Counted from the first letter of the stretch, positions 45,530 through 55,843 are shown. The stretch is DNA of 64,000 bases from Sinimarinibacterium arenosum (GCF_005047655.1 NZ_SUKF01000004.1:124001-188000), one strand, 5' to 3'. A program made the numbers and translations. Notes: a model not told the origin generated them from the sequence alone.

Positions 45530-47851
45530 TCAATCCGTTCGCGGGCGGTCTTCTGCGGCCAACTGCTGACGCATCAGCTGCGCGAAATCCTCCGCCGACA
45601 TCGGCTGATGGGTGTAGTAGCCCTGGAACTCATCGCGGAGCTGTGTACGCAGAAAGTCGGCCTGCGCCTCGGGCTCCACCTCGGCGATCACCGTGAGGCT
45701 CAAGCTGCGGCCCAGCTTGATGAGCGCAGCCGCCAGCCCCGAAGGGTCCGGGTTGCGCCCCCGATCACGAATGAAGGAGCGATGGATCCTGATCATGTCG
45801 ATCGGATACTGCTGCAGGTTGGACAGAGACGAATAGCCGGCGCCGAAATCATTGATCGCCACCCGTACCCCCAACCGTTTCAGGTCTGTCAGGGTCCGGA
45901 TGGTCTGCTGGATGTCGCGTATGACGACACCTTCGGTGATCTCCACTTCAAGCAGCTGCGGGTCCATGCCGCTGTCGTTGAGGGCGCTGGCCATGTTCTT
46001 GACCAGGCTTTCATCAATGAACTGTCGCTCGGACAGTTTCACGGCCATCCCCAGCGGGGGAAATCCTTCCCGCTGCCAGGCCACGTTCTGTCGGCACGCG
46101 CTGGTGAGCGCCCAGCGCCCGAGCGCGAGGATCAAGCCGAGTTCCTCCGCCAGCGGCACGAATTTGCACGGTGGCAGCAGGCCGAGTTCAGGATGCTGCC
46201 AGTGCACCAGAGCCTCCATGCCCGTGATCCTGCCGTCGCTCATGCTGCGTCTGGCCTGATAGCAGAGCCGGAATTCGCCGCGCTCCAGGGCGTTGCGCAG
46301 ACTGGCTTCCAGCGTGAGGCGCTCCAGCGAGTCGGTACTCAGCGCCTGGGAGAAGAACCGGAAGTTGTTCTTGCCCTGCTCCTTGGCGTGATACATCGCC
46401 ACGTCGGCGCTCTTCATCAGGGTCTGCTCGTCGTCGCCATCATCGGGAAAGAGGGTCACACCGACACTCACCGTGACGCTGATTTCCTGTCCGGCCAGCG
46501 TGAAAGGCCGGGCCACCGCAGCCAGAATCTTCTCGGCCACCGGGACGACCTGGTCTGGCGTGTCGATCTCCGGCAGCAGGACCACGAACTCGTCGCCGCT
46601 CAGGCGCGCCACGATGTCGCTCGCGCGCACCGATCCGTGCAGCCGCCGCCCGATCTCCTGCAGCAGTTCATCGCCAGCCTCGTGACCGAGCGAGTCGTTG
46701 ATCACCTTGAAGTGATCCAGATCCAGAAACAGCAGGGCCAGCTTGCGCTCGTAGCGCCGCGCCTGCTGCATGCCCTGGATGAGCAGATGGCTGAAGTGGG
46801 CGCGGTTGGGCAGATCCGTGAGGTTGTCGTGAAACGCCAAGTGCTCGAGCCGCCGCGCATGCTCGATGCGTTCGTCCTGCGCCCGCGCGCGCGCCTGCTG
46901 CAGGCGCCAGCTCAGGCCGCCCAGCAGCGCCATCACCGCGAGCAGCAGCGCGCTGACCGCACCCGCGCGCCGCAGGTACCGGCGCCTCAGATCGGCCGCG
47001 GCCGCATGCTGTTCCGCCTCGGCAAGCCCCACCACGATCGCCAGCGGAAACTCGAACAACTTTCTGGCGATGCTGTAGCGGCGGGTGTTATCCCAACCGT
47101 GCAACCGGACCTCGGCCGTGCCTTCGTCGGCATCGTCCGACACCAGCGCCGCATAATCCGTGGCCAGCCCCGATGACAGGGTGTCCCCCGAGCGCAACGC
47201 GCGAAACACGCCATCGGTGCCGAGCAGACCCAGCACGCCACGCTTGCCAAACACCCGCGCTTCATAGCTGCTGACGAAATACCCGGCGTGCACCGACACC
47301 GTCACGACGCCGGCGAAGCGGCCGTCGGCGTCCGCATAGCGCCGGGAAAAATCCAGGAGCGACTCGCCATCCCGGTCGCCCTGAGGATGGCTGACCACCA
47401 TCGCGTCAGTGGTTCGGGCCGACTCCAGGACCTGCATCAGCGCGCGCGGGTCGCTGTCGTCCGGATCGGTCGTGGCGACGACGGAGCCGGCGGCATCCAC
47501 CAGGCTCACGGTGAACAGCCGCGCGTACGGCAGCAACTCATGGTCACGCAGCTCGCGCAGGACCGCGGGCGGCGAGCGGTCCTCCAGCGCGTAGCGGACC
47601 AGTTTCAGGGTACCGTCGATCTCGCGCAGCGCCCGTACCACCTGCGCCTCGTAGGTGTCGGCCAGCTCCGCGGTCAGGGCCGCGGCCGTGCGTTGCGCCG
47701 CGACCTGCTCGCGATTTGCAAGATTCCAGGTGATACCCCAGATCGAGGCGAGTAGCACCAGGGTGATGGCGGTGAACAGCACCGGAGGCTCCAGCAGTCG
47801 CGGCAGCCAGCCCCGCACGGTCACCACCCGGTCAGGCGTGTGCGCACTCAC
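45530..47851 (-). CDS. Cache-type sensor with GGDEF and EAL domains
   Basis: A 773-aa membrane c-di-GMP enzyme. The GTG at 47851 lies one base after the PstS-like gene stop; the longer frame reads that gene out of frame. Helices near residues 23-43 and 300-320 flank a periplasmic Cache-like sensor. The GGDEF motif is SGDEF (RLSGDEFVVLL), which is usually active. EAL is intact (MEALVHW) and DFGAGYSS is present, although VNLS reads VKLS. It may synthesise, hydrolyse, or do both. Third gene of a porin-PstS-like-GGDEF/EAL cassette. Confidence 0.92.
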   Translation of the reverse strand: MSAHTPDRVVTVRGWLPRLLEPPVLFTAITLVLLASIWGITWNLANREQVAAQRTAAALTAELADTYEAQVVRALREIDGTLKLVRYALEDRSPPAVLRELRDHELLPYARLFTVSLVDAAGSVVATTDPDDSDPRALMQVLESARTTDAMVVSHPQGDRDGESLLDFSRRYADADGRFAGVVTVSVHAGYFVSSYEARVFGKRGVLGLLGTDGVFRALRSGDTLSSGLATDYAALVSDDADEGTAEVRLHGWDNTRRYSIARKLFEFPLAIVVGLAEAEQHAAAADLRRRYLRRAGAVSALLLAVMALLGGLSWRLQQARARAQDERIEHARRLEHLAFHDNLTDLPNRAHFSHLLIQGMQQARRYERKLALLFLDLDHFKVINDSLGHEAGDELLQEIGRRLHGSVRASDIVARLSGDEFVVLLPEIDTPDQVVPVAEKILAAVARPFTLAGQEISVTVSVGVTLFPDDGDDEQTLMKSADVAMYHAKEQGKNNFRFFSQALSTDSLERLTLEASLRNALERGEFRLCYQARRSMSDGRITGMEALVHWQHPELGLLPPCKFVPLAEELGLILALGRWALTSACRQNVAWQREGFPPLGMAVKLSERQFIDESLVKNMASALNDSGMDPQLLEVEITEGVVIRDIQQTIRTLTDLKRLGVRVAINDFGAGYSSLSNLQQYPIDMIRIHRSFIRDRGRNPDPSGLAAALIKLGRSLSLTVIAEVEPEAQADFLRTQLRDEFQGYYTHQPMSAEDFAQLMRQQLAAEDRPRTD

Positions 47852-47852
47852 G

Positions 47853-48278
47853 CTACTCAATGGGAAGAACCCGCAAGCGCTCGTCCACGAAGGCCTGATC
47901 GACGTAACCGATGGCATTGGGGTTTGCGGCGACGGCCTCGGCCACGGCCTCGCCGCTGCCCAGCGCACGCGGCGGCTGGCCCCGGCCGGTGAAGATGAGC
48001 TTGGACCAGTGGGCCTTGATCTGTGCCGCCGAGCGGCCCAGGTACGCGGTGTAGAACGCGTCATGCTCGGGCGAGCGCTCGACCTGATCGATGGGCACGA
48101 TCCGCTCCCGGTTCGGCAGGCGGACCAGGCGACCCAGGTAGATGTCCGTGAGCTCGTCCCGACTCAGCGTGCTCAATGGGCTTTGCGCCGAAACCACGAC
48201 CACCGGGTCGGCCGACGCCGCGCCTGCCACGACACTCAGCACCAACCAGCATCCCGTCGCGACAACCCGCCAGTTCAT
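47853..48278 (-). CDS. PstS-like periplasmic phosphate-binding-type protein
   Basis: A 141-aa secreted protein (signal MNWRVVATGCWLVLSVVAGAASA) of the short PstS-like type. LSRDELTDIYLGRLVRLPNRERI and the region GSGEAVAEAVAANPNAIGYVDQ match the C-terminal half of phosphate-binding proteins. It is too short to be a full two-lobed PstS. The ribosome site GAGGTG is spaced correctly for the ATG at 48278 and too close to the ATG at 48284, so 48278 is chosen. It may act as a periplasmic ligand or partner for the adjacent Cache sensor. Confidence 0.85.
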   Translation of the reverse strand: MNWRVVATGCWLVLSVVAGAASADPVVVVSAQSPLSTLSRDELTDIYLGRLVRLPNRERIVPIDQVERSPEHDAFYTAYLGRSAAQIKAHWSKLIFTGRGQPPRALGSGEAVAEAVAANPNAIGYVDQAFVDERLRVLPIE

Positions 48279-48288
48279 GCCCATCACC

Positions 48289-49500
48289 TCAGAACACGAA
48301 ATCGAGAGTAAGGCTGAGCACGCAGACATTGCCGCCCCGGCGGAAATCCGCTTGCTCATTGATCAGGACTCCGCGCGATCCGTCATCCAGATCCAGATAG
48401 TCGAACTGTCCCTTCAGTGCGACACCGGGAGCGAAGTCCCAGCGCGCACCCGCGGCGATGCTGCGCTGCTGCGGGCGGTCACTCAGCAAGCCGTTGAGCG
48501 TGGCATTGAGTTCCTGGGCCTGTGGCGCGCTCAGACCCGGATCCGAGGTGTTGCTGGTGACCACGCGGCGAGCCAGCACGACATACGGAGTCACCGATGC
48601 AAAGTGATACCCGGTGGTGAGATACCAGCCGCGGCTGCTGGAGAGAAAGGAGTGGCTCCGGGTGCGGCCCCACTCACCCGTCAGGAACCCGGCGCCGGCG
48701 TCATACGACGCGCCGACAGCCAGCACCTTGAAGGCCTTGTCATCGAGCTCATACCGATCGGCGATCGCGACGCCCTCGGGTCCAAAGGACCGGAACCCAT
48801 CGAACAGCGGCCTGAGCTCCAGGCTCAGGCGGTACTCGCTGTAGCTGGCAAACAGACTGACGGGGCCACGCGCCAGGGTATTGGCCAGCGTGAAGCCGTC
48901 CCGGGCCTTGACCTCCCTGTCGTCCGGCAAATCGATGTCCGTGCCGCCAAAAGTGACCTGCAATCTGTTGTTGAGGCCATGGCCACGCGCCGTGTAAGCG
49001 ACATCGACGCCGTCGATATTGGTCACCGGCACCAACCCGTATACCTCCAGTGGCGGACGCACCCAGGTATTGGCGTAGCCCACCTTGCGGTGCTGCGAGG
49101 CCATGAAGGTGGGCAGAACCATGCGACCAACGCGGACCGTCAGGTCTGGCGTGACCGCGTAACCAAGGTTGGCCCATTCGACAGTCGGTGTGTAGCTTCC
49201 ATCGTGTCGCTGCTCCACGATGATCTGTACGACACCGGTGTGCCGTGGCGCGAAATTGGCGGTGAGCTGCAGTCCGAGCCGGCTGTCCACCCGGGCGCTG
49301 ACATCGGCGCTGTAGCCGGCGCCTTCGCTCACAAAGGGCTCAGACACGAAATCCGCCTGATCCTCATTCGAATGGACCGCACCGACCGTGCCGAATCCGT
49401 CGAAGCTCAGAGCCGGCGTGTCCGGATCTTCGGCCCATCCTGGCGTGGCCTGCAGCAGCAGGACCATCAGCGCACCGGTGACGCCCGCTTTGCCCATCAT
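48289..49500 (-). CDS. Putative outer-membrane porin
   Basis: A 403-aa protein with signal MMGKAGVTGALMVLLLQATPGWA, alternating hydrophobic beta-strands throughout, and a C-terminal phenylalanine in LSLTLDFVF, typical of outer-membrane barrels. Contains SFDGFGTVGAVHSN and VGRMVLPTFMASQHRKVGYANTW. No closer family can be named. First gene of the porin-PstS-like-GGDEF/EAL cassette (10-bp gap to the next gene). Confidence 0.85.
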   Translation of the reverse strand: MMGKAGVTGALMVLLLQATPGWAEDPDTPALSFDGFGTVGAVHSNEDQADFVSEPFVSEGAGYSADVSARVDSRLGLQLTANFAPRHTGVVQIIVEQRHDGSYTPTVEWANLGYAVTPDLTVRVGRMVLPTFMASQHRKVGYANTWVRPPLEVYGLVPVTNIDGVDVAYTARGHGLNNRLQVTFGGTDIDLPDDREVKARDGFTLANTLARGPVSLFASYSEYRLSLELRPLFDGFRSFGPEGVAIADRYELDDKAFKVLAVGASYDAGAGFLTGEWGRTRSHSFLSSSRGWYLTTGYHFASVTPYVVLARRVVTSNTSDPGLSAPQAQELNATLNGLLSDRPQQRSIAAGARWDFAPGVALKGQFDYLDLDDGSRGVLINEQADFRRGGNVCVLSLTLDFVF

Positions 49501-49654
49501 CGAATGTCCATGTGGGGGCTTGACGCAGTATGCCCCAAAGCCGCGGCGGCGATCAGTTGGCCGGCAATCAAACGCCGCTGCCCGCAGCCAGCAACGAAGT
49601 GCGGACCTTTACCGCCGCCGCGGCAGCGGATGCGTCAATGCCGCGGCGTCCGAT

Positions 49655-49783
49655 TTTCTTCACGTGCGGCTGTCGGGTTTCGTCGACTCGCAGTGGCAGA
49701 TCGACAAGGCCGTGCAGGTCGCGTCCGCGACCAATGGCGTGCGCAAGGTGAAGAACGACCTGATCCACAAGCCGCCGCAGTAG
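49655..49783 (+). pseudogene. BON-domain protein remnant (OsmY-type)
   Basis: The frame ending at 49783 carries the C-terminal half of a BON domain (VRLSGFVDSQWQIDKAVQVA, then GVRKVKNDL). No plausible start or first half precedes it in this frame, and upstream reading falls into the porin promoter region. It is the relic of a periplasmic BON/OsmY-like stress protein. Confidence 0.65.
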
Positions 49784-50173
49784 GCAGTAGAGCGACAAAG
49801 AACGCCCATTCGTGCGTTACCGAACAGCCCGAGCTGCCCGGTGAGCGTAGCGTACATCTGGTAGCAAGCTGCTCCCTCGAAACCGCATCTCTCCTCCATT
49901 GAGCGCCAGCCACTTCCCCCCGGATTCTGGCCGCTCTTCGCGGATTCGAGATTGACCCGTAAGTGCCCAGACCTGGCCTTGCGGGTTTCTCTTTGGTGTC
50001 GTTCGCGCAGCGCTTGCGCCAACACCGATCATCTTCGGGTATCGATTCCATCGCCGGGAACACCGCTTCACACACCGGCGCCAAGCTGCGCGACTTTCTC
50101 TAAGTGCCATAGCGTACAGACGCCAACAGCAGCGGCGCGCAGCATCGGTTCTCAGCACTCGCCAGGAATCACC
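49784..50173. other. Non-coding stretch after the BON remnant
   Basis: No convincing gene. It holds an interrupted hairpin (arms CCCGTAAG / CTTGCGGG at 49956-49963 and 49978-49985, inner GCC/GGC) followed by TTTCTCTTT, which looks like a terminator on the plus strand with no obvious gene to serve. The small frames here have no recognisable domain. Confidence 0.5.
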
Positions 50174-50686
50174 ATGAACAACGAATCAACTTTCCGGTAC
50201 GCACGTGTGCAAACCGGACTCAGACTGCCGGCCGCACTGCTGGTCCTGGCTGCAATGAATGCCTGCAGCGGCAACGCTGACGCCGACCGCTCCGACGACA
50301 CCACGACGTTGCGCGCGGTCGCTGCCGCGCAGGTACCCGTGGCGCCCCGCAAGTGCAACGACTGCGGTACCGTGAGCGCAATCGAAACGCTCAAGGTCAA
50401 GGGTGACGCCAGCGGCGCAGGCGCAGTCACAGGCGCGCTGGTAGGCGGCGTCATCGGCCATCAGATCGGCGGGGGCCGCGGCAATGACGTCGCAACCGCA
50501 GCCGGTGTGATCGGCGGCGCGATCACCGGTCACCAGATCGAGCGGCGTATCAACGGCGAAGAGTACTACCGAGTAAGCGTTGCGATGGAAGCCGGAGATT
50601 CCCGCACGCTGGACATCGCAGCACTCAACGGCATCAGCGTCGGCAGCAAGGTGCGCGTGGTCGGCCAGGATCTGCAGCTCCTCTAA
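50174..50686 (+). CDS. Glycine-zipper 2TM outer-membrane-type protein
   Basis: A 170-aa envelope protein. Hydrophobic signal region (LPAALLVLAAMNACSG) with a possible but atypical lipobox. A CNDCG segment follows, then glycine-zipper repeats (GAVTGALVGGVIGHQIGGG; GVIGGAITGHQIERR) as in SlyB/17-kDa antigen-type proteins. The C-terminal SVGSKVRVVGQDLQLL is a small beta region. ATG 50174 has an AGGA ribosome site. Role probably in envelope integrity under stress. Confidence 0.82.
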   Translation: MNNESTFRYARVQTGLRLPAALLVLAAMNACSGNADADRSDDTTTLRAVAAAQVPVAPRKCNDCGTVSAIETLKVKGDASGAGAVTGALVGGVIGHQIGGGRGNDVATAAGVIGGAITGHQIERRINGEEYYRVSVAMEAGDSRTLDIAALNGISVGSKVRVVGQDLQLL

Positions 50687-50731
50687 ACAGTACGGCACGG
50701 CCACCGGCCATGCTGATTCAGGAGAACCTTC

Positions 50732-50915
50732 ATGCATGCCGAATCGATGGCAGCAAGGTCCGACGTCGCCCCAAATAGACACGACGCCCGGTCAACGCCG
50801 ATATGGCCGTTGCACCCGGCGTGGCGTGCGCACGATTCATAGCTTCCTCTCTGACATCGAAGATCTGGTCAAATCAATTGCCTCGCTGACGGGCGATCAT
50901 CTGGGGCGCACCTGA
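50732..50915 (+). pseudogene. Frameshifted DUF883/ElaB-like remnant
   Basis: A good ribosome site (GGAGAACCTTC) and ATG at 50732 open a 36-residue frame ending at 50842. In another frame the following codons read SFLSDIEDLVKSIASLTGDH (50841-50900), matching the N-terminal region of DUF883 (ElaB/YqjD) ribosome-associated membrane proteins. The frame then stops at 50915 without the expected coiled coil and membrane helix. The parts cannot be joined without a frameshift. Confidence 0.5.
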
Positions 50916-51330
50916 ATCCCGCAAGTCGCGAAACTGCGAAGTGCCGGGATGGTTACAGCGCATGACAGTAGCGGCTGACGCGCACGCTGTCGGTGTGGCT
51001 CACGTGAACGTCGGGTTGCCCGCCACACTCAAGCGGACGGCGGGCCGACTCAGCTCAGCTCAGCTCGACCGGACCATCATCATCGTTGGCAACAAAGCGC
51101 CAACGCCTGCGGCCCCATCCGTAAATGTGGTCAGTGGATGCCGATCGATGGCAGTCAACTGCTTTTGAAGCCGCAGGCGCTGATGGGACCTGCGGTGGGT
51201 CCATGCGCTTCTCGCCGGAATTGAAGAAACCGGCACACAGGAACAGGAATGAGATTACCCAAGCGGGTGACCAAGCGTGCCAAACGGGTGCGTCGCCGCA
51301 ACCATCGACAACGCTCGATGGCGCTCACCG
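50916..51330. other. Non-coding stretch before tex
   Basis: No supported gene. Short frames on the plus strand show no recognisable domain. Contains a CAGCT tandem run (near 51051-51065). Best read as decayed accessory DNA between the DUF883 remnant and the tex stop. Confidence 0.5.
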
Positions 51331-53667
51331 TCAGCGCTTCTTGAGTACCTCGGCCAGCGCGGCACCCAATGCACCCTGCACCGGCGGCTTTGACTGCTGC
51401 AACTGCCGCTGCCCGCGCGGCTTGTCCTTGCCCGCGCGCGCATCGCGCGGCACGCCGCCGTCCCGCGCTGGCGGCGGGCGCGTGCCGTCATCCTTGCGCA
51501 TGCTCAGCGCGATGCGCTGACGCTTGAGGTCGACGTCGACCACACGGACCTTGACGATGTCACCTGCCTTGACGACGTCGTGTGGGTTCTTGACGAAGCG
51601 ATCGGCCAGCTGCGACACGTGGACCAGGCCATCCTGATGCACGCCAATGTCGACGAACGCGCCAAAGGCCGCGACGTTGGTCACCGTACCCTCCAGCATC
51701 ATCCCCGGCTTCAGGTCAGCGACTTCGTTGACGCCCTCGGCAAAGCTGGCCGTGCGGAATTCTGGACGCGGATCGCGGCCGGGCTTCTCCAGCTCCGACA
51801 GGATGTCGCGCACAGTCGGCAATCCGAACTTTTCGTCGGCGAACTGGCGCGGGTCGAGCTGCTTCAGCGCCGCGCTGTCGCCCATCAGGCTGCGCAGCTC
51901 ACGACCGCAGGCCTGAATGATGCGTTGCGCAACACCGTACGCCTCGGGATGGACCGCAGAGGCGTCGAGCGGCTCGTCGCCGTCCGGAATCCGCAGAAAG
52001 CCCGCACACTGTTCGAAAGTCTTGGGCCCCAGACGCGGCACTTCGAGCAGCTGGCGACGGTTCAGGAAGCGGCCATTCGCATCGCGATAGACCACGATCG
52101 AATCGGCCAGCGACCCGCCCAGACCGGATACACGTGCAAGCAGAGACGCCGAAGCGGTATTCAAATCCACGCCAACCGCATTGACCGCATCCTCGACGAC
52201 CGCATCGAGCGTGCGTGCCAAGCGATATTGATCAACGTCATGCTGGTACTGACCCACGCCAATCGACTTCGGATCGATCTTGACCAGCTCAGCCAAGGGA
52301 TCCTGCAGGCGCCGCGCGATCGAGACCGCACCGCGCAGCGACACGTCCAGATTGGGAAATTCGGCCGCGGCGGCCTCCGAAGCCGAGTACACCGACGCAC
52401 CAGCCTCACTGACGATGACCTTCACAGGTCGCGGCTCGGGCAGCGCTGACAGCAGCTCCGCCACCAGACTTTCGGTCTCGCGGCTGGCAGTGCCGTTGCC
52501 GATAGCGATCAGCTCGACTTTATGCGTGCGAATCAGCCGCGAGAGCTCGACCTGTGCCCCGCGCACATCATTGCGCGGCTGGAACGGATAGACCGTCGCG
52601 GTTTCGAGCAGCTTGCCGGTACCATCGGTGACGGCCACTTTCACGCCGGTACGAATACCGGGATCCAGACCCATGGTCGCACGCGATCCGGCCGGCGCCG
52701 CCAGCAGCAAATCCTTCAGGTTGCGCGCAAACACCTCGATCGCCTCAAGTTCGGCGCGCTGACGCAGCTCGGTCATCAGGTCTACGGACAGGTGCGTCGA
52801 CAGCTTTACGCGCCAGGCCCAGCGCGCCGCATCCATCAGCCAGGCGTCGGCCGCGCCACCATCAGGCCGCGCATCGATCGCCTGCGCAACCATGCGCTCG
52901 ACCGGCTTGTAGGCCGAGACGTCCTCGGCATCCACTTCAAGATCCAGCATCAGGAACTCTTCGTTGCGTCCACGCATCATCGCCAGCGCACGGTGCCCGG
53001 CAACTGCGGACCAACGCTCGTGATGGTCGAAGTAATCGGAATACTTGGCACCCGCCGTTTCCTTGCCTTCCCAGACCTTCGACCGCAGCACTGCGTGCGT
53101 ACGCAGATACGTGCGCAGCCGACCGAGCAGATCAGCATTCTCGGCGAGGCGTTCGGTGAGAATGTCGCGCGCACCCTCCAGCGCAGCTTTTTCGTCAGCA
53201 ACCTTCTCGCCGAGATACCCCGCGGCGAGCTGCGCCGGCACCGCATTGCGATCGGCCAACATCGCATCCAGCAGCGGCTCCAGGCCGTTTTCTCGCGCAA
53301 TTTCCCCTCGCGTGCGCCGCTTGGGCTTGTACGGCAGATACAGATCTTCGACTTCGGCCTTGGTGGTGGCGCCGAGCAACCTGCCCTCCAGGGCTTCGTC
53401 CAGCTTGCCCTGCGCGCGGATCGACTCGATCACCGCTGCACGGCGATCCTCCAGCTCACGGAGATATCCCAGGCGCTCTTCCAGCTTACGCAACTGCGTG
53501 TCGTCGAGGCCGCCGGTGATTTCCTTGCGGTAACGCGCAATGAACGGAACGGTCGCACCCTCGTCGAGCAAGGCCACCGCAGCATTGACCTGCCGCGGCT
53601 CTGCGCTGATTTCACCCGCGATAATGTCCGCAATCTGCCGCGCGATGCGCTCGTCGCCAACGCTCAT
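51331..53667 (-). CDS. tex: Tex-family (YhgF) RNA-binding transcription accessory protein
   Basis: A 778-aa protein with the N-terminal helical Tex domain ([19 protein letters not shown]), YqgF/RNase H-like domain ([19 protein letters not shown]), helix-hairpin-helix motifs ([19 protein letters not shown]) and a C-terminal S1 domain ([21 protein letters not shown]). A basic tail follows ([12 protein letters not shown]). Tex binds nucleic acid and affects transcription and stress fitness; mechanism is unclear. It bounds the accessory region on the right. Confidence 0.96.
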   Translation of the reverse strand: MSVGDERIARQIADIIAGEISAEPRQVNAAVALLDEGATVPFIARYRKEITGGLDDTQLRKLEERLGYLRELEDRRAAVIESIRAQGKLDEALEGRLLGATTKAEVEDLYLPYKPKRRTRGEIARENGLEPLLDAMLADRNAVPAQLAAGYLGEKVADEKAALEGARDILTERLAENADLLGRLRTYLRTHAVLRSKVWEGKETAGAKYSDYFDHHERWSAVAGHRALAMMRGRNEEFLMLDLEVDAEDVSAYKPVERMVAQAIDARPDGGAADAWLMDAARWAWRVKLSTHLSVDLMTELRQRAELEAIEVFARNLKDLLLAAPAGSRATMGLDPGIRTGVKVAVTDGTGKLLETATVYPFQPRNDVRGAQVELSRLIRTHKVELIAIGNGTASRETESLVAELLSALPEPRPVKVIVSEAGASVYSASEAAAAEFPNLDVSLRGAVSIARRLQDPLAELVKIDPKSIGVGQYQHDVDQYRLARTLDAVVEDAVNAVGVDLNTASASLLARVSGLGGSLADSIVVYRDANGRFLNRRQLLEVPRLGPKTFEQCAGFLRIPDGDEPLDASAVHPEAYGVAQRIIQACGRELRSLMGDSAALKQLDPRQFADEKFGLPTVRDILSELEKPGRDPRPEFRTASFAEGVNEVADLKPGMMLEGTVTNVAAFGAFVDIGVHQDGLVHVSQLADRFVKNPHDVVKAGDIVKVRVVDVDLKRQRIALSMRKDDGTRPPPARDGGVPRDARAGKDKPRGQRQLQQSKPPVQGALGAALAEVLKKR

Positions 53668-53765
53668 TCAAGACCCGCCCACTTCAAAAAGGGCGGCGAC
53701 GATAACCCGCACTGCCGCAACTGCCAATCTGGCATCAGGCGCGCAGATATGCTGGGGTCCAGTGT

Positions 53766-53951
53766 CTAATGGCCGCCGTATCTCGATGCGGCCTCATAGT
53801 GCGGCAGGCCCAGCTCGGACATCGTGCTTTCAAACGCGGCCAGATGCTCACGAATCAGCGCGGCGGTCGCCACCGGCTCCGGCACGACATCGCCTTCACG
53901 CTTCTCGCACAGCATCAGATACATGCGTACCGCGACTTCATGTTTGGTCAT
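53766..53951 (-). CDS. Hypothetical protein, 61 aa
   Basis: Small soluble protein (MTKHEVAVRMYLMLCEKREGD...) with a helical, acidic character and no recognised domain. It lies between ftsH and tex on the same strand, 50 bp after the ftsH stop. No strong ribosome site. The codon use is normal for the region. Whether it is expressed is uncertain. Confidence 0.55.
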   Translation of the reverse strand: MTKHEVAVRMYLMLCEKREGDVVPEPVATAALIREHLAAFESTMSELGLPHYEAASRYGGH

Positions 53952-54001
53952 ATCAATTGCATGCCGGTTCTTTCATTACTCATGCAGAGGCCGTCCACTG
54001 G

Positions 54002-55843
54002 TCACTGATCCCCGCCCGGCGTCGGCGCAACCTTCACCTCAGGCACCTGCAGAAAATCCTTCAACTCGGCCTCCGTCAGGGTTTCCTGTTCCAGCAGACG
54101 CGCTGCCGCGCGATCGATCATCTGCCGATGGCTGCGCACGATGTCCAGCGCCTTGTGAAACGCCGCGTCAATAAGGTCGTGCACGGCCTCGTCGATACGC
54201 TGCGCGGTCGCCTCGCTGTAATGACGCTCCGCGGCCTGTGGCACACCCAGCAACGACTGCGCCTGCTCCTCGTAGGTCACGGGTCCGAGCGCCGGAATCA
54301 TGCCAAAGCGCGTGACCATGCTGCGTGCGATATCGGTCGCCTTGGACAGATCGTCGGCTGCACCGGTCGAGAGCTGATCGAATACCGCATGCTCTGCCGC
54401 ACGTCCGCCAAGCAGGACCGCCATCTTGTCCTCCAGCTCGGTCCGCGTCATCAGATAGCGATCCTCGGTCGGCCGCTGGATCGTGTAGCCCAGTGCGCCG
54501 ATACCCCGCGGGATGATCGAGACCTTGTGCACCACATCCGTCGTCTGCAGAGTCAGTGCGACAAAGGCATGGCCCAGTTCGTGAAACGCAACCACCTCGC
54601 GCTCATGCGGGTTCAGCAGGCGATTGCGCTTCTCCAGACCGGCGACGATGCGCTCGACCGCCCGGGTGAAATCCTCAAGGGTGACCTCAGAACCTCTGCG
54701 CCGGGTCGCCAGTAGCGCCGCTTCGTTGACCAGATTGGCCAGATCCGCGCCAGAAAACCCCGGTGTCAGCGCAGCGATCTGCTCGGGACTCATGTCTGCG
54801 CCGAGCTGAATTTTCTTCAAATGCACCCGCAGGATCTGCGCCCGTCCAATCTTGTCAGGCCGGTCAACCAGCACCTGACGATCGAAACGCCCGGCCCGCA
54901 GCAGCGCCGGGTCGAGGATTTCCGGACGATTGGTCGCCGCCAGCAGCACCAGCCCCTGCCCCGAATCGAAGCCATCAAGCTCGGACAGCAGCTGATTCAG
55001 CGTCTGTTCCTTTTCATCGTGCCCGCCGCCCATCGGGAACGCGCCGCGCGCACGGCCCAAGGCGTCGAGTTCATCGATAAAGATAATTGCGGGCGCAGTC
55101 TGGCGCGCCTGTGCAAACAGATCGCGGACACGCGCAGCGCCGACGCCGACAAACATCTCCACGAATTCGGAGCCGTTGATCGAGAAAAAAGGCACGCCGG
55201 CCTCGCCTGCCACGGCGCGTGCCAGCAGCGTCTTGCCGGTGCCCGGCGGCCCCACCAACAGCACGCCCTTGGGCAGTCGTGCGCCCAGCCGGCCATATTG
55301 CTGGGGGTCCTTCAGGAAATTGACGATCTCCTGCAGTTCGACCTTGGCCTCATCGACACCGGCAACATCGGCGAAGGTGACCTGGGTATCCGTTTCGACG
55401 TAGACCTTGGCTTTGCTCTGGCCGATCGACATCAGGCCTCCACCAAAGCCTTGTTTGTCGGCCATGCGCCTGAACACGAACATCCACAGCAGATAGAACA
55501 GCGCCAACGGCACCAGCCAGGACAGCAATGCCGGAATGAATCGATTCTCGGCGACCGCGTAGTAGCGCACACCGGCCGGTGACAGTTCCGACACCAGGGC
55601 CGGATCGACCCGCTGGGTCACGACCTGCCGCACACCGTCGGCGCGGGCCTGGGTCAGGGTGCCACGCAAGGTATCGGTGCTGATCGCCACTTCCTCGAAC
55701 CGCCCTTCCTTGAGCAGTTGAGCAAATTCACTGTACGGCACCGAAACCACCTGCTTTGCACTGCTGAGGTAGGACTGCAGCAGCAGAACTCCGAGGATTG
55801 CAGCGATGGCGTAGGTCAGGTTGAAGCGATGCTTGGGGTGCAT
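54002..55843 (-). CDS. ftsH: FtsH-type ATP-dependent zinc metalloprotease (paralogue)
   Basis: A 613-aa membrane AAA+ protease. N-terminal helix ([18 protein letters not shown]), periplasmic domain, second helix ([19 protein letters not shown]), AAA domain with Walker A GPPGTGKT and Walker [13 protein letters not shown], second-region motif [19 protein letters not shown], and M41 protease with zinc motif HELGH at 421-425 (HEAGH in classic FtsH). It stands outside the usual rlmE-ftsH-folP context, suggesting a second FtsH. Predicted FNR box at 55946-55959 lies upstream at a promoter-compatible distance. Confidence 0.93.
   Translation of the reverse strand: MHPKHRFNLTYAIAAILGVLLLQSYLSSAKQVVSVPYSEFAQLLKEGRFEEVAISTDTLRGTLTQARADGVRQVVTQRVDPALVSELSPAGVRYYAVAENRFIPALLSWLVPLALFYLLWMFVFRRMADKQGFGGGLMSIGQSKAKVYVETDTQVTFADVAGVDEAKVELQEIVNFLKDPQQYGRLGARLPKGVLLVGPPGTGKTLLARAVAGEAGVPFFSINGSEFVEMFVGVGAARVRDLFAQARQTAPAIIFIDELDALGRARGAFPMGGGHDEKEQTLNQLLSELDGFDSGQGLVLLAATNRPEILDPALLRAGRFDRQVLVDRPDKIGRAQILRVHLKKIQLGADMSPEQIAALTPGFSGADLANLVNEAALLATRRRGSEVTLEDFTRAVERIVAGLEKRNRLLNPHEREVVAFHELGHAFVALTLQTTDVVHKVSIIPRGIGALGYTIQRPTEDRYLMTRTELEDKMAVLLGGRAAEHAVFDQLSTGAADDLSKATDIARSMVTRFGMIPALGPVTYEEQAQSLLGVPQAAERHYSEATAQRIDEAVHDLIDAAFHKALDIVRSHRQMIDRAAARLLEQETLTEAELKDFLQVPEVKVAPTPGGDQ

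Noticed and set aside
49635-50084. Minus-strand frames over the stretch after the BON remnant
   Set aside because: No domain, no ribosome site, and they run across the BON remnant in antisense.
42547-51331. Integrase-type att repeat at tRNA-Glu
   Set aside because: I looked for a second copy of the tRNA 3' end up to tex and saw none; no integrase gene is present.
51249-51344. 31-aa very basic frame (MRLPKRVTKRAKRVRR...)
   Set aside because: The GGA before the ATG is too close to act as a ribosome site, and it overlaps the end of tex; no support as a gene.
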